Of a DNA stretch of 64,000 bases, positions 42,770 to 53,057 are shown one piece after another; position 1 is the first letter of the stretch; each line of letters begins with the position of its first letter. Under the pieces are notes generated by a model that saw only the letters and a program-made list of their open reading frames with translations, did no database searches and was not told the DNA's origin. The stretch covers positions 2,666,001-2,730,000 of the forward strand of contig CP074390.1 in NCBI GenBank assembly GCA_022041995.1, read 5' to 3'. Position numbers and translations under genes: made by a program. This DNA is from Cupriavidus necator. GTDB taxonomy: Bacteria; Pseudomonadota; Gammaproteobacteria; Burkholderiales; Burkholderiaceae.

Positions 42770-43960
42770 ATGAAACGGATTCCTGTTGCCCGCATCGCCA
42801 CCATCGCCATGGCTTGCTGCCTCTTCGCGGCCAATGCCGGTGCCGCCGACAGTGTCGGCCAGCGCCAGGTCGAACGCGCTGTGAACGATGCCATCCGCCC
42901 CCTGATGGCGGCGCATGGCGTCCCCGGCATGGCCGTGGCCGTCACGGCCGGCGGCAAGCGCTACGTCTTCAACTACGGCGTCGCGGCGAAGGAGGGCGGG
43001 CGCAAGGTCGACGGCGACACGCTCTTCGAGATCGGCTCGGTCAGCAAGACCTTCACCGCGACGCTCGCGTCCTATGGACAGGCCCGCGGCGCCCTGTCTC
43101 TGGCCGACCCCGCCGGGAAATACCTGCCGGCGCTTGCGGGAAGCAGCCTGGGCGCGACCAGCCTGCTCGATCTTGGCACCTATGCAGCCGGCGGCCTGCC
43201 GCTGCAGTTTCCGGATGCGGTCACCGATACGAAGACGATGGTCGACTATTTCCGGGGCTGGCGCCCCAGGTATGCCGCCGGCACCCATCGCCAGTATTCA
43301 AATCCGAGCATTGGCTTGTTCGGCTACCTGGCGGCCAGCAGCATGGGCCAGCCCTTCGACGACCTGATGGAGAAAACGCTGTTCCCGGCGCTTGGCCTGG
43401 CTCACACCTACATCAGGGTGCCGAAAGCGCGCATGGGCGACTACGCCTATGGCTATTCGAAAGACGGCAAGCCGGTCCGCGTGACGCCCGGCGTGCTGGA
43501 TGCCGAAGCCTACGGCGTGAAAACCACGGCGGCCGACATGATCCGCTTTGTCGAAGCCAATATCGACAGCGCCGGCCTGGACGACAAGCTGCAGCGTGCC
43601 ATTGCCGGGACGCACACCGGGTACTTCAAGGTCGGCGACATGGTTCAGGGGCTGGGCTGGGAAATGTACGCCTGGCCCACCCGGGTCGACAGCGTGCTGG
43701 CCGGCAGCGCACCGCAGGTTGTGCTCGAGGCGAACCAGGTGAGCCGGCTGGTGCCGCCGCTGGCAGCGCCCGCCAATGTGCTGGTCAACAAGACCGGCTC
43801 GACCAATGGCTTTGGCGCCTACGTGGTCTTTGTGCCGGCGAAGCGGATTGGCATCGTGATGCTGGCGAACAAGAACTTCCCGGTACCGGAGCGGGTAAAG
43901 GCAGCATTTCGGATACTGGCGGCCCTGGACGGGGCGCCGGGAGGGGTGGATACCCGATAA
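42770..43960 (+). CDS. ampC: Class C (AmpC-type) beta-lactamase
   Basis: The 396-residue secreted serine hydrolase has a signal peptide (MKRIPVARIATIAMACCLFA to AGA) and the three class C motifs: SVSK (nucleophile Ser90, Lys93), Tyr-x-Asn in RQYSNPSIG and KTG in VNKTGSTNG. It should hydrolyse cephalosporins in the periplasm. Length matches AmpC enzymes. No AmpR-type LysR gene is adjacent, so it may be constitutive or controlled elsewhere. A G/C hairpin follows the stop. Confidence 0.93.
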   Translation: MKRIPVARIATIAMACCLFAANAGAADSVGQRQVERAVNDAIRPLMAAHGVPGMAVAVTAGGKRYVFNYGVAAKEGGRKVDGDTLFEIGSVSKTFTATLASYGQARGALSLADPAGKYLPALAGSSLGATSLLDLGTYAAGGLPLQFPDAVTDTKTMVDYFRGWRPRYAAGTHRQYSNPSIGLFGYLAASSMGQPFDDLMEKTLFPALGLAHTYIRVPKARMGDYAYGYSKDGKPVRVTPGVLDAEAYGVKTTAADMIRFVEANIDSAGLDDKLQRAIAGTHTGYFKVGDMVQGLGWEMYAWPTRVDSVLAGSAPQVVLEANQVSRLVPPLAAPANVLVNKTGSTNGFGAYVVFVPAKRIGIVMLANKNFPVPERVKAAFRILAALDGAPGGVDTR

Positions 43961-43970
43961 GGGGAGGGTG

Positions 43971-43993
43971 GGGCTGCATCCGCATTGCAGCCC
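43971..43993 (+). terminator. Hairpin after the beta-lactamase gene
   Basis: GGGCTGCA and TGCAGCCC form a perfect 8-bp stem with a 7-base loop, ten bases after the stop codon. There is no T tract, so it is a weak or Rho-assisted terminator candidate. Confidence 0.45.
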
Positions 43994-44117
43994 TGTCCAG
44001 CGGCTGGTCCGTAAAAAAACCAGGTCGCCATGGAATAGTCCGCGCCCCCCATGTGTATACGCAGGTAATCCCTGGCCGCCGGCAAACGCCAGGCCCGGAA
44101 GAAAGGAGACCCCGCAA

Positions 44118-44564
44118 ATGCAATGGAGAACCCCACGCAATGGCGTCGGCACTGCGGCACGCATCGTGCCGGCGCTGTTCCTATGGGCTGCAAGCTTTGC
44201 CGCGCCAGCCCAGGATGCCCACCGGCACCACCAAGCCACCCCGGGGCAGGCACCGCCGCCCTTTGTCGCCAGCACCGCAAAACCATTCTCCGGCCTGATG
44301 GGTGACGCCATGGCCGTGATGGATCACGGCATGGCGCAGGCAGCCATGAACGGCATCCCCGACCACGACTTTGTCACCATGATGATTCCGCACCACCAGG
44401 GCGCGATCGACATGGCCAAGGCGCTGTTGCTGTATGGAAAGGATCCAGAACTACGCAATCTTGCCCAGGCCATCATCACCGAGCAGCAAAACGAGATCCG
44501 CCTCATGCAAGCCTGGCTCCATCGCAGCCAGGCCAGGGCACCTGGCGCCGCCAATCCTCGCTAA
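44118..44564 (+). CDS. DUF305 exported His/Met-rich protein
   Basis: The 148-residue protein has a signal peptide (about 1-31, ending FAAPAQ) and a DUF305 domain (about 60-140). The core signature HDFVTMMIPHHQGAIDMAK with repeated Met and His is present; such proteins often occur with copper or silver resistance genes and are ferritin-like helical bundles. GAAAGGAG precedes ATG 44118. It is followed 36 bases later by a beta-propeller gene, so the two form an operon. Confidence 0.88.
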   Translation: MQWRTPRNGVGTAARIVPALFLWAASFAAPAQDAHRHHQATPGQAPPPFVASTAKPFSGLMGDAMAVMDHGMAQAAMNGIPDHDFVTMMIPHHQGAIDMAKALLLYGKDPELRNLAQAIITEQQNEIRLMQAWLHRSQARAPGAANPR

Positions 44565-44600
44565 CCGGCGGACCTACACCGCCCGCATCCGGACCGAATC

Positions 44601-45980
44601 ATGAAAAGACATGCCCTTATCCTTGCCGTGGCCGCGCCTCTCGCAGTCGCCGCGCCGCAGCCACAGGATCGTGTTTATACCGCTGACCAGAACAGCAACA
44701 CCGTTTCAGTGATCAATCCGGCGAGCAACACATTGCTTGGGCAGATCCGCCTTGGCAACGCGCGGCCGGACGTGCTGTCGCCGCTTTACAAGGGCGAGCT
44801 CAATGTCCACGGCCTTGGCTTCTCGCCTGACCATCGGACCCTGATCGCGATCTCGAACGGCTCGAATTCCGTCGCGTTCATCGATACCGCAACCAACAAG
44901 GTCAAGGGCATTGCCTATATCGGCCGCTCACCGCATGAAGGCTTCTTTACCGCTGACGGCAAAGAGGCATGGGTGGTCGTGCGCGGCGAGGACTATATCT
45001 CCGTCATCGATCCGGTGAGGTTCCGGGAAACCCGCCGCATCCAGACCACGGCAGGGCCTGGCATGGTGCTGTTCCATCCCGCGGGCAAGCTCGCCTTCGT
45101 GGTATCCAGCTTCAACCCCGTGGTGGATGTCATCGATGTCAGGACACACAAGGTGGTCAAGCGGCTCAATGTCACCAGCCCGTTTTCACCATTCCTGCAA
45201 TTCACGCCGGACTTCAGGGAAGTGTGGATGACGCACAAGGACGTGGGCAAGGTCACCCGCATCGACACCGAAAGGCTGGAAGTGAAGGGCGTCTTCGACG
45301 CCGGCTTCATCACCAATCACCTTGCCTTTGCCAGGACCGCGCGCGGCACGGTCGCCTATGTGACAGTGGGCGGGGAAAACGTGGTAAAGGTATTCACCAC
45401 CGAGGCTGAACCGCGGCTGGCCGCGACCATTCCGGTCGGCGCGCTGCCGCACGGCATCTGGGCTGCCGACGACAGTTCACGCATTTATGTCGGCCTGGAA
45501 AACGGCGACGCTGTCGACGTGATCGACACCGCAACGAACCAGGTCATGACCCGCGTGCCGGTGGGCCAGGCGCCGCAGGCACTGGTCTATGTCTCCAACG
45601 CCGTGCCAGGCGGCGACGGGACCGCGAACCTTGTGCAGAGAGCGAACACCGATCCGGTCAACATTGCCCTTAAACCAGTCCGTGGCGATGCCAGGGGCTT
45701 TGTGGTTGCGCGCAATCTCGGTGTTGTCGACGCGTTGGAGGTATCCCTGTTCAAGCTGAAGCCGCAAACCACCTACAGCGTCTATGTCACAGGACAGGCC
45801 ACACCCGTGGCAAGCTTCCGTACCAATGCGGCCGGCATGGCCAACGGCACCGCCATTGGCCCGCTGCGCGAAGTCGTGACGACGCTTTCGCCAAAGACCG
45901 CCACCCCGGCGAAGCTGATCGTCATGGAGGGCGATGCGGCGGCGGATCCGGCGACGGCGGTGTTGGTGAGCGTGCCGTGA
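44601..45980 (+). CDS. YVTN-type beta-propeller exported protein
   Basis: The 459-residue protein has a short signal peptide (about 1-20) and six or seven propeller blades of the cytochrome-D1/YVTN type. Examples are RVYTADQNSNTVSVINPASN, FIDTATNKVKGIAY, VIDVRTHKVVKRLN and VIDTATNQVMTRVPV. A C-terminal domain (about 350-459) has the look of an anti-sigma or CHRD-like module. Function unknown. Pairing with a DUF305 protein suggests a role in metal handling at the envelope. Confidence 0.85.
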   Translation: MKRHALILAVAAPLAVAAPQPQDRVYTADQNSNTVSVINPASNTLLGQIRLGNARPDVLSPLYKGELNVHGLGFSPDHRTLIAISNGSNSVAFIDTATNKVKGIAYIGRSPHEGFFTADGKEAWVVVRGEDYISVIDPVRFRETRRIQTTAGPGMVLFHPAGKLAFVVSSFNPVVDVIDVRTHKVVKRLNVTSPFSPFLQFTPDFREVWMTHKDVGKVTRIDTERLEVKGVFDAGFITNHLAFARTARGTVAYVTVGGENVVKVFTTEAEPRLAATIPVGALPHGIWAADDSSRIYVGLENGDAVDVIDTATNQVMTRVPVGQAPQALVYVSNAVPGGDGTANLVQRANTDPVNIALKPVRGDARGFVVARNLGVVDALEVSLFKLKPQTTYSVYVTGQATPVASFRTNAAGMANGTAIGPLREVVTTLSPKTATPAKLIVMEGDAAADPATAVLVSVP

Positions 45981-46014
45981 GCTGAGCCTGGCGACCCCGG
46001 TGGCGGATGCCCGG

Positions 46015-47271
46015 CTAGAGCGCCAGGATCCATCCGCCCAGCGCCGCGCCGGCCACCACCAGCACAGGGGACACGCGGCCGTAGACGAGCAGGCCGAAGG
46101 CCGCCAGCGCCAGGCCGAAATCCGCCTTCGAGTGAATCGCGCTGGTCCATACGGGGTCGTACAGCGCGGCGGCCAATACGCCAACGACGGACGCATTGAT
46201 GCCACCCATCGCGCTCTGCACCCCATCGCGCTGGCGCAGGCTTTCCCAAAACGGCAATGCGCCGGCCACCAACAGAAACGCCGGCGCAAAGATCGCGAGC
46301 AGCAGTACCAGCGCGCCCACCCATCCACCCAACGGCGCGGGCGACAGCGCCCCGAGGAACGCGGCAAAGGTGAACAGGGGACCCGGAACGGCTTGTGCTG
46401 CACCGTAGCCCGCCAGGAATGCATCATTGCCGACCCAGCCAGGCGGCACCACGCCAGCCTGCAGCAGCGGCAGTACGACATGCCCACCCCCGAAAACCAG
46501 CGCTCCGGCCTGGTAGAAGACAGACACGGCCGACACCGCCATGGAACCGGTCATTGCGGCAAGGGCCGGGAGCAGCACCAGCAGCACGCCGAACAACGCG
46601 AGAAGCAAAACGCCCGCCCGACGACTCACACCGTAGTTGAGATGCTGGGCAGGAGGCAGATGGTTCAGCTGCAACGTCCGGTGCGCAACCAGGCCACCCA
46701 GCACAATGGCAGCAACCTGGCCCGCCGCACCTGGCACCGCGAGGACCAGAAGCGCGGCCAGGACCGCGATGCCCGCGCGCAGCCGGTCCGGACACAGCGA
46801 CCTGGCCATGCCCCATACCGCCTGTGCGACTACCGCCACGGCCGCCACCTTCAGGCCGTGAACTGCCCCGGAATCCGCAACGCCGGACCAGCGCGCAACG
46901 CCAAAAGCAAACAGGACGAGTACCATCGCAGAGGGCAGGGTAAAGCCCGCCCAGGCGGCCAGCGCCCCAAGCCAGCCTGCCCGCTGCAGCCCCAGCGCCA
47001 TGCCAACCTGGCTGCTGGCAGGCCCCGGCAGGAACTGACATAGCGCGACCAGGTCCGAGTAGCTCTTGTCGTCCAGCCAGCGGCGGCGCTCCACGAATTC
47101 GGTGCGGAAGTAACCCAGGTGCGCGACCGGGCCGCCGAACGAAGTCAGGCCAAGTTTCAGGAACGCACGAAGAACTTCTGGAACTGTGCCGCGTGTTGCT
47201 GCGTCAGCGGCGCGGTTTGTGTCCTGGGCGGGGTTGGGGGGCATCGGCGGTTTTCTCGGGTAAGGTTTCAT
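46015..47271 (-). CDS. chrA: ChrA-type chromate transporter
   Basis: The 418-residue long-chain CHR-family membrane protein has two homologous halves. The first has FGGPVAHLGYFRTEFVERRR and QFLPGPASSQVGMALG; the second has VFGGGHVVLPLL and AQAVPGPLFTFAAFLG. It would export chromate. ATG 47271 (MKPYPRKPP) is used; ATG 47244 is equally possible and neither has a good ribosome-binding site. It is convergent with the beta-propeller gene, with 34 bases between. Confidence 0.9.
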   Translation of the reverse strand: MKPYPRKPPMPPNPAQDTNRAADAATRGTVPEVLRAFLKLGLTSFGGPVAHLGYFRTEFVERRRWLDDKSYSDLVALCQFLPGPASSQVGMALGLQRAGWLGALAAWAGFTLPSAMVLVLFAFGVARWSGVADSGAVHGLKVAAVAVVAQAVWGMARSLCPDRLRAGIAVLAALLVLAVPGAAGQVAAIVLGGLVAHRTLQLNHLPPAQHLNYGVSRRAGVLLLALFGVLLVLLPALAAMTGSMAVSAVSVFYQAGALVFGGGHVVLPLLQAGVVPPGWVGNDAFLAGYGAAQAVPGPLFTFAAFLGALSPAPLGGWVGALVLLLAIFAPAFLLVAGALPFWESLRQRDGVQSAMGGINASVVGVLAAALYDPVWTSAIHSKADFGLALAAFGLLVYGRVSPVLVVAGAALGGWILAL

Positions 47272-47418
47272 CGACCGCCATGCTAGCTTCAAAGGCACGC
47301 CCAGTGGCTGTATCGGCCATCGTTGTCGAACTCCAATACTGTATCTCGGCAAATTGCTGGAGAGAGCACATTCTGATCTGGCTGGAACCGGACATTACAA
47401 CTTTGCCGCTACACTAAC

Positions 47419-47446
47419 AGTTCGCATAATAAGTGTTATGTCAAAT
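47419..47446. other. dif-like XerC/XerD recombination site
   Basis: The 28-bp element has an 11-bp left arm AGTTCGCATAA, a 6-bp centre TAAGTG and an 11-bp right arm TTATGTCAAAT. The right arm differs at one base from the classical XerD arm TTATGTTAAAT, and the left arm keeps the CGCATAA core of XerC arms. It lies in the 257-base gap between chrA and kup. It could be the replicon's dif, an integration product of a Xer-using element, or a tyrosine-recombinase resolution site of a Tn3-type transposon. Confidence 0.6.
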
Positions 47447-47528
47447 CACGGAGGTTCCGTCGCTGCTACAGCCGCGCGGGCCCGTGCCGGAGAGCTTGCC
47501 GCCGGACCGGCGTTTTGATATGGAAGAT

Positions 47529-49444
47529 CTAAATTTGGATCTGTGTTCCAATCTCGATTACGCGATTTGGCGGTATGTTGAAGTACTCGCCCGCATTGCC
47601 GGCGTTCTTGCTCATTGTTGCAAACAGGCGCTCTCGCCAAAATGCCATCCCACTGGCGATCCCGGCTACCGGAATGATTGTCTCGCGGCTCAGGAAGAAC
47701 GAAGTCTCCATCATGTTGAATCCGAGATCCGATACTCGCGGCAGCATGTTTAGCGCCTGCGAGACGTCCGGCCGGTTCATGAAGCCGAAGCTCAACGTGA
47801 TCCGATAGCAATCGTGACCGAGCGGTTCGATGGCCAAACTCTCGCCCAATGGTACCCAGGGCACATCCTTCATTTTCGCGGTAAGGAACAGGATGCGCTC
47901 ATGCAGGACTTTGTTGTGGTTAAGGTTATGCATCAATGCGTGCGGCACGACATCCGATGTCGGTGTGAGGAATACCGCTGTCCCGGATACGCGCGACGGA
48001 GGCGCACGGAACAGGGAGTCGAGGAAGGACTTGAGCGACAAGTCGGTACTCTGAAGTCGTCCGAGCAGGACCTGGCGGCCGCGTAGCCATGTCAGCATCA
48101 CGACGAACATCCCGGTGCCGATAAGCAACGGGAACCAGCCTCCCTCAGCCACTTTCAACAGGCTCGAGGAGAGGAACGCTACGTCTACGACGACGAAGAA
48201 GCTGGTGGCGAAGATGCTTAGCAACAGGGTGTATCCCCAGCCATAGCGGATCACAAAAAAGGTAAGGATGGTCGTTGCCAACATGGTCCCAGTGACCGCC
48301 ACCCCATACGCCGAGGCCAGTTTCGAAGACGAGCCGAAGCCGGCCACGGCAGCCAAGACCGCCACCAGCAGTATGGCGTTGAGACTTGGGATGTAAATCT
48401 GCCCCATGGCCTTTTCGGATGTTTGCACGACCTGCATGCGCGGCAGGTAACCCAGCTGGATTGCCTGCTTAGTCAGCGAGTAGGCGCCCGATATCGTCGC
48501 CTGCGAAGCGATCACGGTTGCCGCGGTGGCGAGTGCCACCATTGAATACAGTGCCCAGGAGGGATAAAGGAGATAGAAGGGATTTTCGACCGCTTTCGCA
48601 TTGACGGCGAGCAGCGCGCCCTGTCCTAGGTAATTGAGCGCAAGCGCTGGAAACACCAACCCGAACCACGCCAGCCGTATCGGGCCACTGCCAAAATGCC
48701 CCATGTCGGCATAGAGCGCTTCGGCCCCCGTGAACGCAAGCAGCACGGCTCCCAGTACGGCGAACGAGGCGAAGCCGTGCTGCGTGACGAAGCCGAATGC
48801 ATGCAGTGGATTGAGTGCGCCAAGGATGGCAGGATGCTGGACGATGCCGTGGATGCCTGCGGCGGCCAGGGCGAGGAACCACAACACCGTGATAGGGCCG
48901 AACAGCGCACCGATCTTGGCGGTACCATGCCGTTGGGCCAGGAATAGCACGATCAACACGCCCATTGATACCGGTAGGACGTAAGGCTTCAGCGCCGTTG
49001 TGCCCACCTCGAGTCCTTCGACGGCGGAGAGGACCGAGATGGCTGGCGTCAGCACGGCATCCCCGTAGAACAGCGCGGCGCCGAACAGGCCAATGAGCAC
49101 GACCGGCACGGGGGAGCGCCCCACCTTTTTCACGGATGATAAGGCAAGAGCGAGCAGCGCCATGATGCCACCTTCGCCCCTGTTGTTGGCTCGCATGATG
49201 AGTATCACGTACTTGAGCGAGACGACGACCATCAGCGCCCAGAAGATCGCGGAGATACCGCCAAGTATGTTTTCGGGGACAATGGGATCCCATGCGCGGG
49301 ATTGAACGTTTCTTTGACCGCATATAGTGGGCTGGTACCAATATCACCGTAGACGACGCCCAGCGCAGCAAGCGTGAGCGCTGCGCGGGAATGCTCCAGG
49401 TGCGAGCCGCTCGGCGTTTCGGGATTGTTTGCATGGGCATCCAC
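47529..49444 (-). pseudogene. kup: Kup-type potassium transporter, frameshifted
   Basis: This is a KUP/HAK family potassium-proton symporter. The N-terminus (ALTLAALGVVYGDIGTSPLY, then AVKETFNPAHGIPLSP) is in one frame from ATG 49444. From about 49278 the sequence continues in another frame through GISAIFWALMVVVSLKYVIL to the C-terminus at 47529. One missing C in the run at 49275-49278 accounts for it; repaired length is about 638 residues with 12 transmembrane helices. It may be a sequencing error. It lies directly downstream of kdpE in the same direction. Confidence 0.85.
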
Positions 49445-49568
49445 AATGGCTCCTCCTGACTATTGACACACTTCGCGTCTGAACAGGCCTTTCTCAGTCG
49501 CGAACGCGCTGCAGCGAATTCTTCCTGACCCACCGTCGACCGTGTCCTATTGGCTTGGATCCATGAGT

Positions 49569-50270
49569 TCAGTCCAGGCCAATCAGCCTGTAGCCCACCC
49601 CGAGTTCTGTAATGAAGTGGCGGGGTGTTGCGGGGTCGATTTCAAGTTTTTGGCGCAGGTTGCCCATATAGATTCGCAAATAGTGGCCACGCTCCAGGGC
49701 GTTCGGTCCCCACACCTCGACCAGCAAGTGACGATGCGTCAGTACGCGGCCGTGCCCCTTGATGAGGGCTGCCAGCAGGCGGTACTCGATGGGCGTCAGT
49801 CGTACCAGTTCACCCTGACGTCTCACCTCTCGCTTGGCCAGGTCCACCGTGACTTCACCAAAGCTCACCACTACGGTGTGATCGCCGCCGGTTCCCGCGG
49901 CACTGCGGCGCAACTGCGCCCTGACCCGAGCGAGTAACTCCGGCACGCCAAAGGGCTTCACCAGATAGTCGTCGGCGCCTGCGTCCAGCGCTGCCACTTT
50001 TTCCTCCTCGCGGTCACGGGCCGACAGCACAATGATGGGGGCGAGGGTCCAGCCGCGCAGCTCCGAGATTAGTTCGCGGCCATCGCGGTCAGGCAGGCCA
50101 AGATCCACGATAAACAACTCGGGTTGCCGGCTGGCCGCCTCGATCAGCGCGCGTGCCACGGTTTCCGCCTCGAATGCAACAAAGCCCTCGCCTTCCAGCG
50201 ACGTGCAGACGAAACGGCGGATATCGGTATCGTCTTCAACGACCAAAATGCGGGCGGCGGTTTTCATCAT
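49569..50270 (-). CDS. kdpE: KdpE response regulator
   Basis: The 233-residue OmpR-type regulator has a complete receiver (ILVVEDDTDIRR, phospho-Asp in FIVDLGLPDRDG, Thr/Ser in IIVLSARD, Lys in YLVKPFG) and a winged-helix domain (VRLTPIEYRLLAALIKGHGR). It activates the kdp operon when KdpD phosphorylates it. It begins 31 bases after kdpD. Confidence 0.95.
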   Translation of the reverse strand: MMKTAARILVVEDDTDIRRFVCTSLEGEGFVAFEAETVARALIEAASRQPELFIVDLGLPDRDGRELISELRGWTLAPIIVLSARDREEEKVAALDAGADDYLVKPFGVPELLARVRAQLRRSAAGTGGDHTVVVSFGEVTVDLAKREVRRQGELVRLTPIEYRLLAALIKGHGRVLTHRHLLVEVWGPNALERGHYLRIYMGNLRQKLEIDPATPRHFITELGVGYRLIGLD

Positions 50271-50300
50271 GGCGCGCGTTGGCGAGGTGGACTTGCGTGT

Positions 50301-52982
50301 TTAAGGCTCAGTCTCGACTACAGTTGGTGGGGTGGCGCGTGGCAGCGTGAAGACGAAGCGGGCGCCGCCCTCCCTGCGTCGCTCGGCGTGCATGCTGCCA
50401 CCGTGAGCCTCGACGATAGCGCGGCAAATGGCCAGGCCGAGACCAACGCCGGGTGTGGAAGATTCGTTTTCACCCCGCTCGAACTTGCCGAAGAGTTGTT
50501 CCTCGCGCCCCGCCGGCAAGCCAGGGCCGTTGTCCTCCACGGTCACTCGGAGAGTATCGTCACCGGCCATGGCCGAAACGACCACCTCGCTACCGGGCGG
50601 GGTGTACTTGGCGGCGTTCTCCAACAAATTCACCAGTACCCGTTCGATCAGCACGGGGTCGAACTCGCACAGCGGCAGATCCGGCGGGACGCGGCTACTG
50701 ACACGGTGGCCGACCAGCACCGAATCCAGTTGGCGCCGCGCCGAGCCGAGCACCTCCTCCAGCGACTGCCAATCACTCTTGGGCTTGATTGCGCCGGACT
50801 GCAGCCGTGCCATATCGAGCAGCTTCCCCACGAGCTCAGCGGTAGCCTTGGCCTTGTCCCGCATAGCCACGGTCAATTCCCGCTTGGCCTCGGCGGTCAA
50901 CCGGTTCCGTGTCAAGGTATCGGCCAGTCCCACCAGCGCTGTCAGCGGCGTGCGCAGGTCGTGCGAGACTGCCGCCAGCAGGCTATTGCGCAGGCGCTCG
51001 CGCTCCATATTGACCAATGCGTCCTGTGCCACCTCGACAAAGTGCACCCGTTCCAGGGCCAAGGCGATCTGGGCGGCGCAGGCGTCAAGCAAATGCATGT
51101 CTTCGGGCGTATCGAATAGGGCCACGTCGGCGGGCTGGATGACCAGCACGCCACGGGTGCGAATCGGCGCCTTCAGGGGCAGGTACCGCGCCGGCGTTGA
51201 CGGCAGTGTGTTGGTGCCCTCGCCGGCCGATCGCTGATGATCGTAAACCCACTGCGCCACGCTATTGTCGGTGACAGCCAGCGAAGCCGCCTCGGGCGCG
51301 TCGTGCGGTTCGCGCACGCGCTCCTGGCTGTCGGGCAGCAGCACGGCCGATTTGGCTTGGAACACGGCGTCGATCCGGTCGATCGCGATGCCAACGATTT
51401 GCTCGGTGGTCAATGCTGCCGAAAGTTGCTGCGCCAGCCCGGCCAGTTCGCCGGCACGCCGTTCGCGTAGCCGTGCGATCTTGGCCTCGAAGCGCAACTG
51501 GGCAGCCAACTGGCCGATCACCAGTGCCACCACGAGCATCAAAGCAAAGGTGAAAAAGTATTGGGTGTCGTTGACGGTGAGGGTCAGCTTGGGCGGAACG
51601 AAGAAGAAGTCGAAGGCCAGCACCGACAACATGGCTGCCAGCGCGCCAGGACCACGTCCGTAGCGGATGGAAATCCCCACCACTGCAAGCAGGAACACCA
51701 TCACCACATTGGCCAGATCAAACACCGACAAGAGACCGGCTGCCAGCACCGTGGTGACTGCCACGATGGCGGCGGCCGCGCCGTGTCCGCGCCAGTCCAG
51801 CCGACCAAGCGAAGCGCGCCGCTCATCCGGCGGCGGCGCCGTTTCATCGATGCCCACCAGATAAAGATCCAGCTCGGCCGCCCGTTCCGCAATCCGGTCG
51901 GCCAGGCCTGGCAGCAACTTGCGCCGCCAACCTGGCCTGAGCCGATGACCGATCACCAGTTTGCCGGCATTGCGGCTTTTGGCATAGGCCACTAGCGTGG
52001 TGGCGGCATCGCTGCCGGCCAGCGTGGCAGTCTCAGCGCCCATGTCCTCAGCAAGCTTGAGCAAGCTCAGTACGCGCTCGCGGCCTGCGGGTGGCAGTCG
52101 CTGCAGTGCCGGCGTCTCGACATACGCGGCGATCCAGTCGGCCTGCAGCTTGGCCGCGAGCCGGGCGGCGGCGCGCACGAGCTTTTCGCCGCTCTGGCCG
52201 GGGCCGACGCAGACCACCAGACGCTCCTTCGCCTGCCAGACGCTGGAGATGGCCCGGTCAGCGCGATAGGCCCGCATCTGCGCATCGACCCGGTCCGCAG
52301 TGCGACGCAGCGCCAACTCCCGCAGCGCGATCAGATTGCCCTTACGGAAGAAGTTCCGTGCCGCCCGTTCGGCCGTGTCAGCAAGATAGACCTTGCCGGC
52401 AGCAAGCCGAATAAGGAGTTCGTCAGGCGGCAGGTCGACCAGCGTCACCTCATCGGCGGAATCGAACACGCGGTCGGGTACCGTTTCTCGCACACGCACG
52501 CCGGTGATCGAGCCGACCACGTCGTTGAGGCTTTCGAGGTGCTGCACGTTGAGCGTGGTGTAGACGTCAATACCAGCCGACAGCAGCTCCTCCACGTCCT
52601 GCCAGCGCTTCTGGTGACGGCTTCCTTCGACGTTCGAGTGCGCCAACTCGTCGACCACGATCAGGGACGGTCTTAGTGCCAGCGCCGCGTCGAGGTCGAA
52701 TTCAGGGAGCAGCCGGCCGCGGTAGGCGATCTTGCGCAACGGCAGTATGGACACCCCCTCGAGCAGCACGGCCGTCTCCTCGCGGCCGTGCGTTTCCACC
52801 GCACCAATCACCAGGTCAACCCCGTCAGCCTGTTTCTGCCGACTGGCCTGCAGCATGGCGTAGGTCTTGCCGACGCCCGCGCAGGCGCCGAAGAATATCT
52901 TCAGCTTGCCGCGTGCAGCGGCCTGCTCTTCCTCCTTGATCGCTTCCAGCAGGCGATCAGGATCGGGGCGTCCGGCGTTCAT
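50301..52982 (-). CDS. kdpD: KdpD sensor histidine kinase
   Basis: The 893-residue potassium/turgor sensor has an N-terminal KdpD domain with Walker A (FGACAGVGKTYAML) and VDELAHSNVEGSRHQKRWQD, then a USP-like domain (about 240-370). Four transmembrane helices (DUF4118, about 395-495), a GAF domain and a histidine kinase with AVSHDLRTPLTAL and an ATPase domain (NLLENAAKY; DNGPGL; GVGLGLAICRAIV) follow. ATG 52982 (MNAGRPDPDRLLEAIKEEEQ) is the natural start. It lies downstream of kdpC. Confidence 0.96.
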   Translation of the reverse strand: MNAGRPDPDRLLEAIKEEEQAAARGKLKIFFGACAGVGKTYAMLQASRQKQADGVDLVIGAVETHGREETAVLLEGVSILPLRKIAYRGRLLPEFDLDAALALRPSLIVVDELAHSNVEGSRHQKRWQDVEELLSAGIDVYTTLNVQHLESLNDVVGSITGVRVRETVPDRVFDSADEVTLVDLPPDELLIRLAAGKVYLADTAERAARNFFRKGNLIALRELALRRTADRVDAQMRAYRADRAISSVWQAKERLVVCVGPGQSGEKLVRAAARLAAKLQADWIAAYVETPALQRLPPAGRERVLSLLKLAEDMGAETATLAGSDAATTLVAYAKSRNAGKLVIGHRLRPGWRRKLLPGLADRIAERAAELDLYLVGIDETAPPPDERRASLGRLDWRGHGAAAAIVAVTTVLAAGLLSVFDLANVVMVFLLAVVGISIRYGRGPGALAAMLSVLAFDFFFVPPKLTLTVNDTQYFFTFALMLVVALVIGQLAAQLRFEAKIARLRERRAGELAGLAQQLSAALTTEQIVGIAIDRIDAVFQAKSAVLLPDSQERVREPHDAPEAASLAVTDNSVAQWVYDHQRSAGEGTNTLPSTPARYLPLKAPIRTRGVLVIQPADVALFDTPEDMHLLDACAAQIALALERVHFVEVAQDALVNMERERLRNSLLAAVSHDLRTPLTALVGLADTLTRNRLTAEAKRELTVAMRDKAKATAELVGKLLDMARLQSGAIKPKSDWQSLEEVLGSARRQLDSVLVGHRVSSRVPPDLPLCEFDPVLIERVLVNLLENAAKYTPPGSEVVVSAMAGDDTLRVTVEDNGPGLPAGREEQLFGKFERGENESSTPGVGLGLAICRAIVEAHGGSMHAERRREGGARFVFTLPRATPPTVVETEP

Positions 52983-53057
52983 GGTCGATCTATCCCGTCC
53001 AGCAACGGCTCGCAAGGCCCGAAGACTCGCATTCCTCCGCCGACGGGAAGGCGCGGG

